Source: Cytophagales bacterium CG12_big_fil_rev_8_21_14_0_65_40_12
GTDB lineage: Bacteria; Bacteroidota; Bacteroidia; Cytophagales; Cyclobacteriaceae
Assembly: GCA_002786855.1 (NCBI GenBank)
Contig: PCUU01000052.1
Location: 4,264 to 38,686, forward strand
Direction of reading: 5' to 3'
Length of the DNA: 34,423 nucleotides
The notes below the pieces were generated by a model. The model had not been told where the DNA came from, did no database searches, and saw only the letters and a list, made by a program, of their open reading frames with translations. Positions 1-8,822 of this stretch are shown piece after piece. Made by a program: the position numbers and the translations under genes. Position 1 is the stretch's first letter. Each line of letters starts with the position of its first letter.

Positions 1-752
1 AAGACAATCGCATAAAAATAATTGAGTTATCGAGAAACTATGGTGCAGCAGCAGCTCGATGGGAGGGAATGAAACTTAGTAAAGGAGAACTTGTATTTAC
101 ATTAGATGCAGATTTAGAGGAGGATCCAAGTTTGTTGCTTACGTTTTATGATAAAATAAAAAGCAATGAAGAAACAGATGTCGTATTTGGCTACTTGGAA
201 AACCGTAAGGGAGGAATTGTGGAAAAAATGTCAGGATGGTTTTTCTACAATCTTTTTAAAATTCTCAGCGGAATTGAAATAATTGGAAGTCCTGTTTGGG
301 CAAGATTAATGAGGCGCTCATATGTAGAAGCGTTGCTTCAACATACTGAGCAACACCTATTTGCAATAGGCATTATGAAAATCGTAGGATTTAAACAACT
401 GGGCCTTCCCATAACCAAAAAAAGTAAGGGGTATACTTCTTATTCACTAAGAAAAAAAGTGTCCCAAATGCTGGAAAGTTTCATTTCTTTCAGTGATAAG
501 CCTCTGAAAATAATAAGTTCAATCGGTCTGTTTATTTCGTTTTTGTCACTGCTATTTATTTTTTACATCCTGACCAGCAAACTGTTTTTTGAAGAATATC
601 AATCGGGATGGAGTTCTTTGATCGCTTCAGTGTTCTTTGTTGGTGGGCTTAATCTTTCTGCTATCGGTATTATCGGTTTATATGTGGGTAAAAACTTTCA
701 ACAAAGCAAAAATAGGCCAAGAGCAATAGTAAAAAACACCTTCAACTTCTGA
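1..752 (+). CDS. GtrB/DPM1-like polyprenyl-phosphate glycosyltransferase (GT2), 5' end outside window
   Basis: The frame is open from base 3, so the gene begins upstream of the window. It predictably transfers a sugar from a nucleotide donor to a polyprenyl phosphate at the cytoplasmic membrane face. The visible part starts with the family signature R-N-Y-G-A-A-A-A, followed by the metal-binding D-A-D stretch (bases 105-113) and E-E-D-P. Two C-terminal hydrophobic segments (about bases 510-590 and 611-690) match the paired membrane helices of GtrB-type enzymes. The internal ATG at 69 lies inside the conserved GT-A core and is not the true start. The stop is TGA at 750-752, and the FkbM gene follows four bases later. 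Family assignment is firm; the sugar is unknown. Confidence 0.88.
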   Translation, partial: DNRIKIIELSRNYGAAAARWEGMKLSKGELVFTLDADLEEDPSLLLTFYDKIKSNEETDVVFGYLENRKGGIVEKMSGWFFYNLFKILSGIEIIGSPVWARLMRRSYVEALLQHTEQHLFAIGIMKIVGFKQLGLPITKKSKGYTSYSLRKKVSQMLESFISFSDKPLKIISSIGLFISFLSLLFIFYILTSKLFFEEYQSGWSSLIASVFFVGGLNLSAIGIIGLYVGKNFQQSKNRPRAIVKNTFNF

Positions 753-756
753 AATT

Positions 757-1458
757 ATGGATGTAACCAAAAATGATGATCATCAAGAGGATATCGATCT
801 TTTATTAAAGGGGAATCTTATTCCAAAAAGAGGCATCATACATATTGGTGCACATGAAGGTCAAGAAGTGGCTAAATACTTGGCATTGGGTTTTAAAAAA
901 ATCATGCTAATTGAAGCGAATTCTGAGTTAGTCGAATTGCTCAATGATAAGTTTAGAAATGTGAGTGAAGTTGTAGTGGTATTTCAAGCAATATCTGACA
1001 TTGAGGGAACCATAGACTTCCACATACATACTAGTAGGTCGGGTAGTACCGAGCCTGCAAGTATTCTTAAAATGAAGGAATTTAATAAAATTGTTAAAAC
1101 ACTCTCTACGCCTAAAACCATACAGGTGCCAACATGTCGTTTAGAGAGCTTATTCAAAGACCAATATGAACTTGAAGACTACAATTTCATCAATGTAGAT
1201 GTACAAGGAGCCGAACTTCATGTTTTTAAAGGGGCTAGTAGCATATTACCCCACTTTGATGCCATTATTAGTGAAGTAAATTTAATTGAACTTTACGAGG
1301 GTGCAGCTTTAGAAGAGGAAATCGTTGATTATCTAGAGAAGCATTCTTTCATTAAGGAGAAATGTATTTATCATGAGTTGTATGAAGGGGAACGCCATTT
1401 TAAAGCATGGGGAGAATGCTTATTTTTAAACAAAGGTAAAGCAAATGAAATGGCATAA
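757..1458 (+). CDS. FkbM family SAM-dependent methyltransferase
   Basis: The 233-residue product has the FkbM architecture. A glycine-rich SAM motif (I-H-I-G-A-H-E-G-Q, residues 28-36) is followed by an acidic strand end (I-E-A-N, about 52-55) and the diagnostic N-V-D-V-Q-G-A-E segment (146-153). Family members O-methylate sugars or other polar acceptors, and in glycan loci they usually methylate a repeat-unit sugar. The ATG at 757 directly follows the stop of the GtrB-like gene, and the 3' end overlaps the next gene by 14 bases, which suggests translational coupling. No signal peptide or membrane helix is seen. The acceptor cannot be deduced from sequence. Confidence 0.88.
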   Translation: MDVTKNDDHQEDIDLLLKGNLIPKRGIIHIGAHEGQEVAKYLALGFKKIMLIEANSELVELLNDKFRNVSEVVVVFQAISDIEGTIDFHIHTSRSGSTEPASILKMKEFNKIVKTLSTPKTIQVPTCRLESLFKDQYELEDYNFINVDVQGAELHVFKGASSILPHFDAIISEVNLIELYEGAALEEEIVDYLEKHSFIKEKCIYHELYEGERHFKAWGECLFLNKGKANEMA

Positions 1459-2371
1459 AGTTGGCAACATTTTCACTCCTGAAAAACATTTGGTAAACAA
1501 GGGGCTATCTTTTGGTGCTGTTCCTTTGGTAGGAGCGATTCATAATAACTTAGTTGACATTTATTTTACGGTAAGGAATAATCTTAATCAATCATTATTC
1601 TTTAAAGCAGTTTTTGATTTTGACGACAACTATAGAATAGTGGATTTAACAACTAGGTCACTCCTTGAACTAGGAGAACCTGGAACCTTTGATGAAAATG
1701 GAGTAATGGCATGCCAATTTATTAATATCAATGGTGAAGAGTTTATCTATTATCAAGGTTGGAATATAGCACAAACTGTTCCCTTTCGAAATGCGATTGG
1801 TTTAGCAAGGTATAATACTAAAAATTCAATGTTTGAAAAAATATCAAGCGGACCCATTCTTGATAGGAGCATTTATGATCCATGTTTTGTAGCCACTCCA
1901 TTTGTTTTGCAAGAAGCAAAAAATCGTTTTTTAATGTATTACCTATCGTGTGATCGATGGATAAAAATACAGGGGGGGGTATTGCATCAATACAATATAA
2001 AAATTGCGCACAGCACAAATGGTATTGATTGGAGTAGAAATGGAGAAATAGCCATAGATTATGCCAATGAATATGAGTATGCTTTTTCAGTTCCCAGGGT
2101 TATAAAAGAAGATGGTATTTATAAGATGTGGTATTCATACAGAGGTGGTAAAGGACATCTAACGTATCGATTAGGCTATGCAGAATCAGATGATGGAATT
2201 AAATGGGAAAGAAAAGATGAGCTAATTGGTATTGATGTCTCCGCCCAAGGCTGGGATAGTGAGATGATTAGTTATCCATATGTTTTTGATTACCTCAATA
2301 AAAGGTACTTGTTGTATAATGGCAATAATTATGGAGCAAGTGGTTTTGGTTTAGCTATATGGGAGAACTAA
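1445..2371 (+). CDS. Five-bladed beta-propeller protein, GH43/GH32-like, function unknown
   Basis: The 308-residue protein resembles the beta-propeller fold shared by GH32, GH43, GH130 and related non-hydrolase families. It has repeated blade-like strands: D-P-C-F-V-A, then S-T-N-G-I-D-W-S, then S-D-D-G-I-K-W-E. The S-x-D/N-G-x-x-W pattern is typical of these blades. There is no signal peptide, so it is probably cytoplasmic, which argues against an ordinary secreted hydrolase; relatives in O-antigen loci are of unknown or transferase-like function. It overlaps the FkbM gene by 14 bases and the aminotransferase gene by 13. A G8 homopolymer lies at 1972-1979, inside codons for Gln-Gly-Gly-Val. 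The fold is reasonably sure, the reaction is not. Confidence 0.6.
   Translation: MKWHKVGNIFTPEKHLVNKGLSFGAVPLVGAIHNNLVDIYFTVRNNLNQSLFFKAVFDFDDNYRIVDLTTRSLLELGEPGTFDENGVMACQFININGEEFIYYQGWNIAQTVPFRNAIGLARYNTKNSMFEKISSGPILDRSIYDPCFVATPFVLQEAKNRFLMYYLSCDRWIKIQGGVLHQYNIKIAHSTNGIDWSRNGEIAIDYANEYEYAFSVPRVIKEDGIYKMWYSYRGGKGHLTYRLGYAESDDGIKWERKDELIGIDVSAQGWDSEMISYPYVFDYLNKRYLLYNGNNYGASGFGLAIWEN
1972..1979 (+). repeat. G8 homopolymer inside the beta-propeller gene
   Basis: Eight consecutive G residues occur in an otherwise AT-rich gene, reading as the end of CAG, two GGG codons and the start of GTA. It is the longest G run in the window. Addition or loss of one G would truncate the protein in its second half. 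Poly-G tracts of this kind act as slippage switches in other glycan loci (Campylobacter); here that role is inference only. Confidence 0.75.
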
Positions 2372-3507
2372 GTCAAATTGGATTCAATAAGCCCTATCTC
2401 ACGGGAAAAGAGGCACATTATATTGAAGAAGCCATCCATTCAAGGAAGATATCGGGCAATGGTATTTACACTCAAAAATGCCATCATTTTTTTCGAGAAA
2501 GGTATAGCTTTGGTAAGTGCCTTTTGACGACCTCTTGTACCGATGCACTGGAAATGGCGGCTATTCTATTAAACATCCAACCGGGTGATGAAGTGATTAT
2601 GCCTTCTTATACTTTTGTCAGCACGGCCAATGCCTTTGTACTAAGAGGAGCCAGAATTGTATTTGCCGATTCACGACCAGATCATCCAGGTATCAATGAA
2701 AATTTAATAGAAGAACTAATTACCCCTAAAACCAAGGCTATAGTGGTGGTACATTACGCAGGAGTGGCCTGCGATATGGATGTGGTGATGGACATTGCCA
2801 ATAGGCATCACCTGTTTGTGGTGGAAGATGCGGCTCAGGCCATTGATAGTTATTATAAAGGGAAACCATTAGGCAGTATTGGTCATTTAGCGGCTTTTTC
2901 TTTTCATGAAACCAAAAATATCATCAGTGGAGAAGGAGGGATGCTGGTCATTAATGCCCCCCAATTCGAGCAAAGGGCTGAAATTATTTGGGAAAAAGGC
3001 ACGAATCGCTCGGCATTTTTTAGGGGCGAGGTGGATAAATACAATTGGGTGGATATGGGTTCGTCCTTTTTACCTTCAGAGATTATTGCGGCTTTTCTTT
3101 ATGCCCAACTTGAAAATCTAGAGGACATCCAGCGAAAACGAAAACAACATTGGCAGCAGTATGAGCAGGAATTGAGTAAAGCAATCCTCGGCTGCATTGC
3201 ATTGCCGACATTGCCAGAATATGCTTCGAACAATGCCCATATGTTTTATTTGACCTGTGGGAGTGGAGAGATTAGGGCAGCTTTAATCGATCATCTCAGA
3301 AACAATGGGGTAAATGCCGTTTTTCATTATTTGGCGCTGCACAAAAGCCCTTTTTATGAAAGTCGGCATGATCGTAGAAACTTGCCCCAAACAGACCGAT
3401 ATTCTGAGCACTTGGTCAGATTGCCTCTCTTTTATGAACTGACACCCATTCAAATCACTAAAATCACACAATTAATACTTCAGTTTTGCAATTCTTATCC
3501 CAATTGA
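2359..3507 (+). CDS. wecE: DegT/DnrJ/EryC1/StrS sugar aminotransferase, WecE/RffA type
   Basis: This 382-residue PLP enzyme resembles dTDP-4-amino-4,6-dideoxygalactose transaminase, which aminates dTDP-4-keto-6-deoxyglucose. The start region F-N-K-P-Y-L-T-G-K-E is a WecE hallmark. PLP contacts are visible: E-D-A-A-Q (156-160) and the Schiff-base lysine K186 in F-H-E-T-K-N, followed by G-E-G-G. Length fits the family. The RmlA/RmlB enzymes that would supply its substrate are not in this window. A related product such as a 3-amino sugar cannot be excluded, but the F-H-E-T-K-N motif favours WecE. It overlaps both neighbours, so it sits in the middle of a coupled operon. Confidence 0.8.
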   Translation: MGELSQIGFNKPYLTGKEAHYIEEAIHSRKISGNGIYTQKCHHFFRERYSFGKCLLTTSCTDALEMAAILLNIQPGDEVIMPSYTFVSTANAFVLRGARIVFADSRPDHPGINENLIEELITPKTKAIVVVHYAGVACDMDVVMDIANRHHLFVVEDAAQAIDSYYKGKPLGSIGHLAAFSFHETKNIISGEGGMLVINAPQFEQRAEIIWEKGTNRSAFFRGEVDKYNWVDMGSSFLPSEIIAAFLYAQLENLEDIQRKRKQHWQQYEQELSKAILGCIALPTLPEYASNNAHMFYLTCGSGEIRAALIDHLRNNGVNAVFHYLALHKSPFYESRHDRRNLPQTDRYSEHLVRLPLFYELTPIQITKITQLILQFCNSYPN

Positions 3508-4304
3508 CCGAAAAAGAGGGCATTTGGTATAGCACAAGCACCGGTGCTATTTCTTATCCCGAAGAAGGCAACGCAATTTGTTTTCAACTAGAAGAGCATA
3601 GTTATTGGTTCACTCACAGAAATGATTGCTTTGCCTATTTAATCAATAAGTACGGCAATAAAGGTCTCTTTGCTGATATCGGTGGTGGAAACGGTTTTGT
3701 AAGTGCGAGACTTCAGGAAGAGGGTCATCAGGTGGTTTTAATAGAGCCTGGTCAGATAGGCTGCCGAAATGCCAAGAAGCGAGGCATAGAAAACGTAGTG
3801 TGCGCAAGGCTCGAAGATATTGAATGGGCCAAAGGAGAATTACAAAATGTAGGGGTTTTTGATGTAGTTGAGCATATAGAAGATCACGATGGATTCTTAA
3901 AAACCATTCACTCTGCCTTGGCCGAAAATGGAAAGTTATTTATTTCGGTGCCCTCCTTCCAACATTTGTGGTCCGAAGATGATAAAGATGGTGGGCATTA
4001 TCGGAGGTACACCCACAAAAGCATGGCCCAACTATTGAAAACTACTGGTTTTGAAGTGCTTTATTCAAACTACTGCTTTGCAGCCCTCCACCTGCCAATT
4101 TATCTCTTCCGAACACTCCCTTCCAAGTTGGGACTTAGAAAAAACCCGGTTAAAAATGTCGCAAAAGAACATGGGACAGAAAAGGGCTTCTTGGTACAGT
4201 GGATCATGAAGTTGCTAAAGGTTGAGCTATCGAAAATACAAAGAGGAAAGCAAATCCCCTTTGGTAGTAGTTTAGTAATTGTAGCAATTAAAAGAACTCT
4301 ATGA
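3504..4304 (+). CDS. Class I SAM-dependent methyltransferase
   Basis: The product is a Methyltransf_11/23-type enzyme of about 266 residues. It has a glycine-rich SAM motif A-D-I-G-G-G-N-G (57-64), an acidic strand end (I-E-P-G), and the post-motif V-F-D-V-V-E-H-I-E-D. A late R-R-Y-T-H-K-S segment is common in methyltransferases of glycan loci. No in-frame ATG lies near the start. TTG at 3504 forms a TTGA overlap with the preceding stop and is preferred; TTG at 3486, giving 272 residues, is the alternative. A downstream ATG would delete part of the fold. The 3' end overlaps the next gene by an ATGA. The acceptor is unknown, presumably a repeat-unit sugar. Confidence 0.78.
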   Translation: MTEKEGIWYSTSTGAISYPEEGNAICFQLEEHSYWFTHRNDCFAYLINKYGNKGLFADIGGGNGFVSARLQEEGHQVVLIEPGQIGCRNAKKRGIENVVCARLEDIEWAKGELQNVGVFDVVEHIEDHDGFLKTIHSALAENGKLFISVPSFQHLWSEDDKDGGHYRRYTHKSMAQLLKTTGFEVLYSNYCFAALHLPIYLFRTLPSKLGLRKNPVKNVAKEHGTEKGFLVQWIMKLLKVELSKIQRGKQIPFGSSLVIVAIKRTL

Positions 4305-5995
4305 TAAAGGAAAGAGTTGATAAATTACCATTTTTATTGAGCCTGGCAACGGTCTTACTATTTGTATCCTTGTATTGGGTAAAGGGAGAAAATAGTTACA
4401 TAAATAGTTTTGACAATCTTGATTCAGTAACAATTTTTTTTCGATCCTTGAACCAAGGAAACGCTCAGTTTTTAAATAATGAAACAATGGTTGACGGCAT
4501 GATTGGTCTTCAGCCTAGGCAGGTTTACCCTTCTGAATTCGAAGTGCTTCTTTGGTTGGACTATTTTTTCGGAACTCTATGGGCTTGGATTATTAACTTT
4601 AGCTTGGTTCACCTAATCGCATTCGTATCTTTTTATTTTTTCATAAAGCGGATTCTTCTAAATATTTCTGAAAATGCAGATGCCTCAATAGAGTGGTATG
4701 CAAGTTTATCGGCATTAATATTTGCACTATTTAATTTTTGGACAAATGCAGGTTTGTCTGTAGCTGGATTAGGGCTTTTGGGATTGTCCATTCTTCTCAT
4801 TAACGAACATCGCTTGAAGAGCGCACTATTCTTGACATTAATATATGGCTTTTATTCGAGCTTTATTCTTGTAGGTATATTTGTTGGGTTGATTTATGGG
4901 GTGTTCGTAATTGTCTATATAAGAAAGTTAATTATTGAGAGAACTTTAGTTTGGCATTCAATTAACCTTTTGCTCCTAGGCTCTATTTATGTTGTAGTCA
5001 ATTATCGTTTATTTAGTTCTATTCTCTTTTCAAACTTTGAATCACATCGCATAGAATTTAGTCAATCTTCAATTTCTAAATCATGGAATTTAGGAAGCAC
5101 ATTTGATATATTGGTTCATGGTCATAATCATGCCGCTAATTATAGCGCTTGGATTGGATACTTCTCTATTTTGGCAGCGATAATCCTTTTGATTACCAAA
5201 AAATATCACCAATCCAAAACATCACTATTATTGTCATCTCTTTTCCTCACGATTTCGATTTCGCTGTTATTTTTAATGGCTGCTCCTATCCGAACACAGT
5301 TGTCACAAATACCACTTATTGGAATGGTTCAATTGGATAGGTTTTATTTTCTCTTACCATTTCTAACGTTAGTAATATTCACATTAGGTATGTATTACAT
5401 TCGTTTTCCAAAAGCTTTAATCTTTAAAGTTATTATCGTTTTGGCTTTGATAGCGAATTCTTTTCTTTTTGAATTGAATTGGAACTCAACCATAAGGGAT
5501 ATTTTTGGCATGAATAATTTCAAATCAACTTATCATGACTTTTATAGAATTAAGTTGATGACTCAAGTAAAGACCTACCTGGAGAATGAAGATTATCAAA
5601 GAGTTATGTCATTTGGTATGCATCCTGCAGTCGCGATTTACAATGGTATTCGATCTGCTGATGGTTACTTAGCAAATTATTCATTAGAAAGTAAGCATAG
5701 GTTCGCTGAGGTGATTGAAAATGAAATTGCCAAGAATGAAGACTTAGAAAGTTATTTCTTGAGATGGGGAAGTAGGGCTTATTTATACAATGCTCAAATA
5801 TTTAATGAGTTTGATTTTCTAAAACCTGATCAGTCGTTTAAGAATGATTTTAACTATAAGGCAATTGATTCGATGGGCGTTGATTACATCCTCAGTGTCG
5901 TTAGAATTTTAGATGAACAATTAGCGCTAGAGACTCAATTTCAAGAGGGAGATGAGATAATATATATCTACTCGATTAAGACAAATAAAATTTAA
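4301..5995 (+). CDS. Polytopic membrane protein, DUF6044-like (YkoS-like), possible GT-C transferase
   Basis: The 564-residue protein has roughly ten hydrophobic segments in its first 400 residues and a soluble C-terminal tail. An N-terminal N-L-D-S acidic site lies in the loop after the first helix. The tail contains M-H-P-A-V-A-I-Y-N-G, then A-D-G-Y-L-A-N-Y and W-G-S-R-A-Y-L. I associate these with the DUF6044 family (B. subtilis YkoS), from memory only. The acidic loop after helix 1 resembles GT-C glycosyltransferases using lipid-linked donors, which would suit the partial GtrB-like gene upstream; this is inference. The gene starts in an ATGA overlap and is markedly AT-rich. Confidence 0.6.
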   Translation: MIKERVDKLPFLLSLATVLLFVSLYWVKGENSYINSFDNLDSVTIFFRSLNQGNAQFLNNETMVDGMIGLQPRQVYPSEFEVLLWLDYFFGTLWAWIINFSLVHLIAFVSFYFFIKRILLNISENADASIEWYASLSALIFALFNFWTNAGLSVAGLGLLGLSILLINEHRLKSALFLTLIYGFYSSFILVGIFVGLIYGVFVIVYIRKLIIERTLVWHSINLLLLGSIYVVVNYRLFSSILFSNFESHRIEFSQSSISKSWNLGSTFDILVHGHNHAANYSAWIGYFSILAAIILLITKKYHQSKTSLLLSSLFLTISISLLFLMAAPIRTQLSQIPLIGMVQLDRFYFLLPFLTLVIFTLGMYYIRFPKALIFKVIIVLALIANSFLFELNWNSTIRDIFGMNNFKSTYHDFYRIKLMTQVKTYLENEDYQRVMSFGMHPAVAIYNGIRSADGYLANYSLESKHRFAEVIENEIAKNEDLESYFLRWGSRAYLYNAQIFNEFDFLKPDQSFKNDFNYKAIDSMGVDYILSVVRILDEQLALETQFQEGDEIIYIYSIKTNKI

Positions 5996-5997
5996 AG

Positions 5998-7794
5998 GTG
6001 AGCTTTATTAAGCAGTTGATGAGAAGGTACTTTAAGACCTTTACTTTTTTTTATAGCTATTTAGGCAATAGGATTTTTTTAGTCCTATTTTTTAGTCTCT
6101 TGGTTGGGGTATTAGATGGTTTCGGTTTAACAATGTTCATTCCTCTTTTGGAGATGATTGATACAAATAGTGTAAGCTCCGAAGATAACTTAGGTTTAAT
6201 CAAATACATTTCTAATTTTTTTAAGTATTTGAATATCCCATTCAATTTATCTACTATAATGATTTTCATAGTCGTGTTTTTTGCACTAAAAGGATTGTTT
6301 AAGTATTTGGAAGGGTATTGTCGTGTTATATTTCAACAATTCTTTATGAGAAGGATTAGAATTGATAACGCAGAAGCATTATCCTTGCTTGGCTATCAAA
6401 ATTTCTGCAAAATAGATTCAGGGCGAATTCAGAATACGTTTAGCTCAGAAATCTCTCGAGTTAATATGGCATTCTTTAATTTCTTTTTAGCCGCTCAATC
6501 AATAATATTTTTGCTTGTTTATATTGGATTAGCGTTGGTTACGAATGCCCAATTTGCCCTATTAGTTGCTGTCGGAGGATTAGTAACTAATGTTTTTTTT
6601 AGGTTTTTATATCGTAGAACGAAATTGGCTTCTAGAATTTATACACAAGAAGCAGAGAGCTTTGAGGGTTTATTAATTCAAAAAGTAAATAATTTCAAAT
6701 ATCTTAAAGCAACAGGATACATCAGAGAATATACGAATAAGGTTAAGGATAGGATATTCGCTTTAGAAAAAGTGCAAAGAAGACTTGGCTTATTAGATAT
6801 TGGAATGCAAGCTACTCGAGAGCCATTAATTATCTTGGTTGTTGTGATTGTAATGGTTGTTCAAGTAAAGTATTTTTCAGAGCCAATAGCAAGTATAATT
6901 TTAAGTCTATTGTTCTTTTACCGAGCACTTACTTATGTTATGGCTCTACAGAAACAATGGAATTCATTTTTGAGTGTATCCGGATCGTTAGAGAATATGA
7001 TCTCTTTTATTGAAGAATTGAAACAAGGAGAAGAGATTTATGGAACTCGCAAATTCGTGCGATTTAGGGATAAGTTAAGTTTAAATAGTGTCAGGTTTTC
7101 TTATGACGAAAGACAGGTGATCAGAAATGTTGATTTGAACATTTATAAGAATGAAACAATTGCCTTTGTCGGTGAAAGTGGCTCCGGAAAAACTACCCTT
7201 ATGAATATTTTGGTTGGTTTGCTTCGGCCAACTGGAGGTGTAATATCGATTGAGGATATTGATTATGAAAAACTAGATATTTCTACATTTCAACATCGAA
7301 TTGGTTATATCACGCAAGAGCCAGTGATTTTTTCGGATACTGTATTTAATAACGTGACTTTTTGGGATGAGCGTACGGACAAGAATTTTGAGAGATTTGA
7401 AGATGTCTTGAGAAAAGCTGCTATTTATGATTTTATTCAAGATCAACCACTAAAGGAAAATGCACTTTTAGGAACGAATGGCATTAATCTTAGTGGAGGT
7501 CAAAAGCAAAGATTGTCAATAGCTAGAGAACTGTATAAAGAAGTGGATTTTTTAATGATGGATGAAGCCACTTCAGCTTTGGATTCTGAAACGGAAAGGG
7601 TAATTCAAAACCATATAGAGTCGCTAAAAGGACTTTATACTATTATAATCATTGCACACAGGTTGTCGACTGTTCGGAATGCTGATAGAATTGTTCTGGT
7701 AAGAAATGGGGAGATTGACGAAATTGGAGATTTTGAAACGCTAATGATGAAATCTAAGGTGTTTAAAAGAATGGTTGAACTACAAGAGTTTTAA
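5998..7794 (+). CDS. ABC exporter, fused permease/ATPase (MsbA/PglK type)
   Basis: The 598-residue half-transporter has an N-terminal six-helix membrane domain (about 20-325) and a C-terminal nucleotide-binding domain. Walker A is G-E-S-G-S-G-K-T-T (392-400), the signature L-S-G-G-Q is at 498-502, Walker B ends at D522 with catalytic E523, and the H-loop histidine is H554. It should work as a homodimer in the cytoplasmic membrane. Since no Wzx-type flippase is visible here, a PglK-like role in flipping lipid-linked oligosaccharide is plausible. The start is GTG at 5998, two bases after the previous stop; ATG at 6016 is an alternative that removes six residues. Confidence 0.88.
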   Translation: MSFIKQLMRRYFKTFTFFYSYLGNRIFLVLFFSLLVGVLDGFGLTMFIPLLEMIDTNSVSSEDNLGLIKYISNFFKYLNIPFNLSTIMIFIVVFFALKGLFKYLEGYCRVIFQQFFMRRIRIDNAEALSLLGYQNFCKIDSGRIQNTFSSEISRVNMAFFNFFLAAQSIIFLLVYIGLALVTNAQFALLVAVGGLVTNVFFRFLYRRTKLASRIYTQEAESFEGLLIQKVNNFKYLKATGYIREYTNKVKDRIFALEKVQRRLGLLDIGMQATREPLIILVVVIVMVVQVKYFSEPIASIILSLLFFYRALTYVMALQKQWNSFLSVSGSLENMISFIEELKQGEEIYGTRKFVRFRDKLSLNSVRFSYDERQVIRNVDLNIYKNETIAFVGESGSGKTTLMNILVGLLRPTGGVISIEDIDYEKLDISTFQHRIGYITQEPVIFSDTVFNNVTFWDERTDKNFERFEDVLRKAAIYDFIQDQPLKENALLGTNGINLSGGQKQRLSIARELYKEVDFLMMDEATSALDSETERVIQNHIESLKGLYTIIIIAHRLSTVRNADRIVLVRNGEIDEIGDFETLMMKSKVFKRMVELQEF

Positions 7795-7811
7795 GTTAAG
7801 TATACAATTGA

Positions 7812-8822
7812 ATGTACACAGATAAAACTATTTTAATCACCGGGGGCACCGGTTCTTTGGGCAAAGCCCTCACCAAGCATATTTTGCTGGTATATCCAGA
7901 AATCAAGAAGTTGATCATTTTTTCTAGGGATGAGCAGAAGCAGTTCCAGATGGCGCAGGAATTTCCTGAATCTGAGTATCCTCAAATTCGTTACTTTATT
8001 GGTGATGTAAGAGATTACGAACGTCTGAAAAGAGCATTTCAACAGGTCGATTTTGTGATCCATGCCGCTGCCATGAAACATGTGCACATTGCCGAATACA
8101 ATCCTGAGGAATGTATCAAAACGAATGTGGATGGTGCGCAAAACGTGATCAATGCTTGTTTGGCCACCAATGTACAAAGGGTAGTGGCGCTTTCTACCGA
8201 TAAGGCATGCGCCCCGATCAATCTATATGGAGCTACCAAACTGACCTCCGATAAGCTATTTATTGCGGCCAATAATATTAAAGGACATAATCCCATTCGG
8301 TTCTCAGTCGTCCGCTACGGGAATGTGATGGGCTCCAATGGTTCGGTCATTCCATTCTTTATCAATAAGAAGGCATCAGGTATTTTACCCATCACTGACC
8401 CGAAGATGACCCGTTTTAATATCAGCTTACAAGGCGGAGTAGATATGGTAATGCATGCCTTGGAACAGGCCGTGGGTGGAGAGTTATTTGTGCCAAAAAT
8501 CCCTTCTTATCGCATTATGGATGTGGCCGAGGCAGTGGGGCCAGAATGTGAGAAGCCTGTTGTGGGCATCCGCCCCGGAGAAAAAGTACATGAAGAGATG
8601 ATCACCTCTTCTGACTCCTACAATACCTATGATTTGGGCAAGTACTATGTGATCGTACCCACGCAGCCCGCCCGTCCATTGAGGGAGTTTTTGGACCAAA
8701 ACAATTATAAAAAGGTGAAGGAAGGCTTTAGTTATACTTCTGGAGAGAATACGGAATGGGAAACGGTGGAAAGTTTACGTTCCCTTATTTTGGAGCATGT
8801 GGACCCTGACTTTAGAGTTTAA
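7812..8822 (+). CDS. pseB: UDP-N-acetylglucosamine 4,6-dehydratase (inverting), PseB
   Basis: This gene encodes the first step of pseudaminic acid synthesis: UDP-GlcNAc to UDP-2-acetamido-2,6-dideoxy-beta-L-arabino-hexos-4-ulose. The 336-residue SDR has the NADP site T-G-G-T-G-S-L-G (10-17), the M-K-H segment (88-90), D130 and K131 in S-T-D-K-A, and Y139 and K143 in the Y-x-x-x-K motif. The D-K-x7-Y arrangement matches the inverting dehydratases FlaA1/PseB. Length is that of the family. G+C rises sharply here compared with the ABC gene upstream. It opens the pse module, and its TAA overlaps the ATG of pseC by one base. Confidence 0.95.
   Translation: MYTDKTILITGGTGSLGKALTKHILLVYPEIKKLIIFSRDEQKQFQMAQEFPESEYPQIRYFIGDVRDYERLKRAFQQVDFVIHAAAMKHVHIAEYNPEECIKTNVDGAQNVINACLATNVQRVVALSTDKACAPINLYGATKLTSDKLFIAANNIKGHNPIRFSVVRYGNVMGSNGSVIPFFINKKASGILPITDPKMTRFNISLQGGVDMVMHALEQAVGGELFVPKIPSYRIMDVAEAVGPECEKPVVGIRPGEKVHEEMITSSDSYNTYDLGKYYVIVPTQPARPLREFLDQNNYKKVKEGFSYTSGENTEWETVESLRSLILEHVDPDFRV

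Noticed and set aside
7833-8296. Minus-strand open frames opposite pseB
   Set aside because: Antisense shadows of a strongly conserved coding region, with no family motifs.
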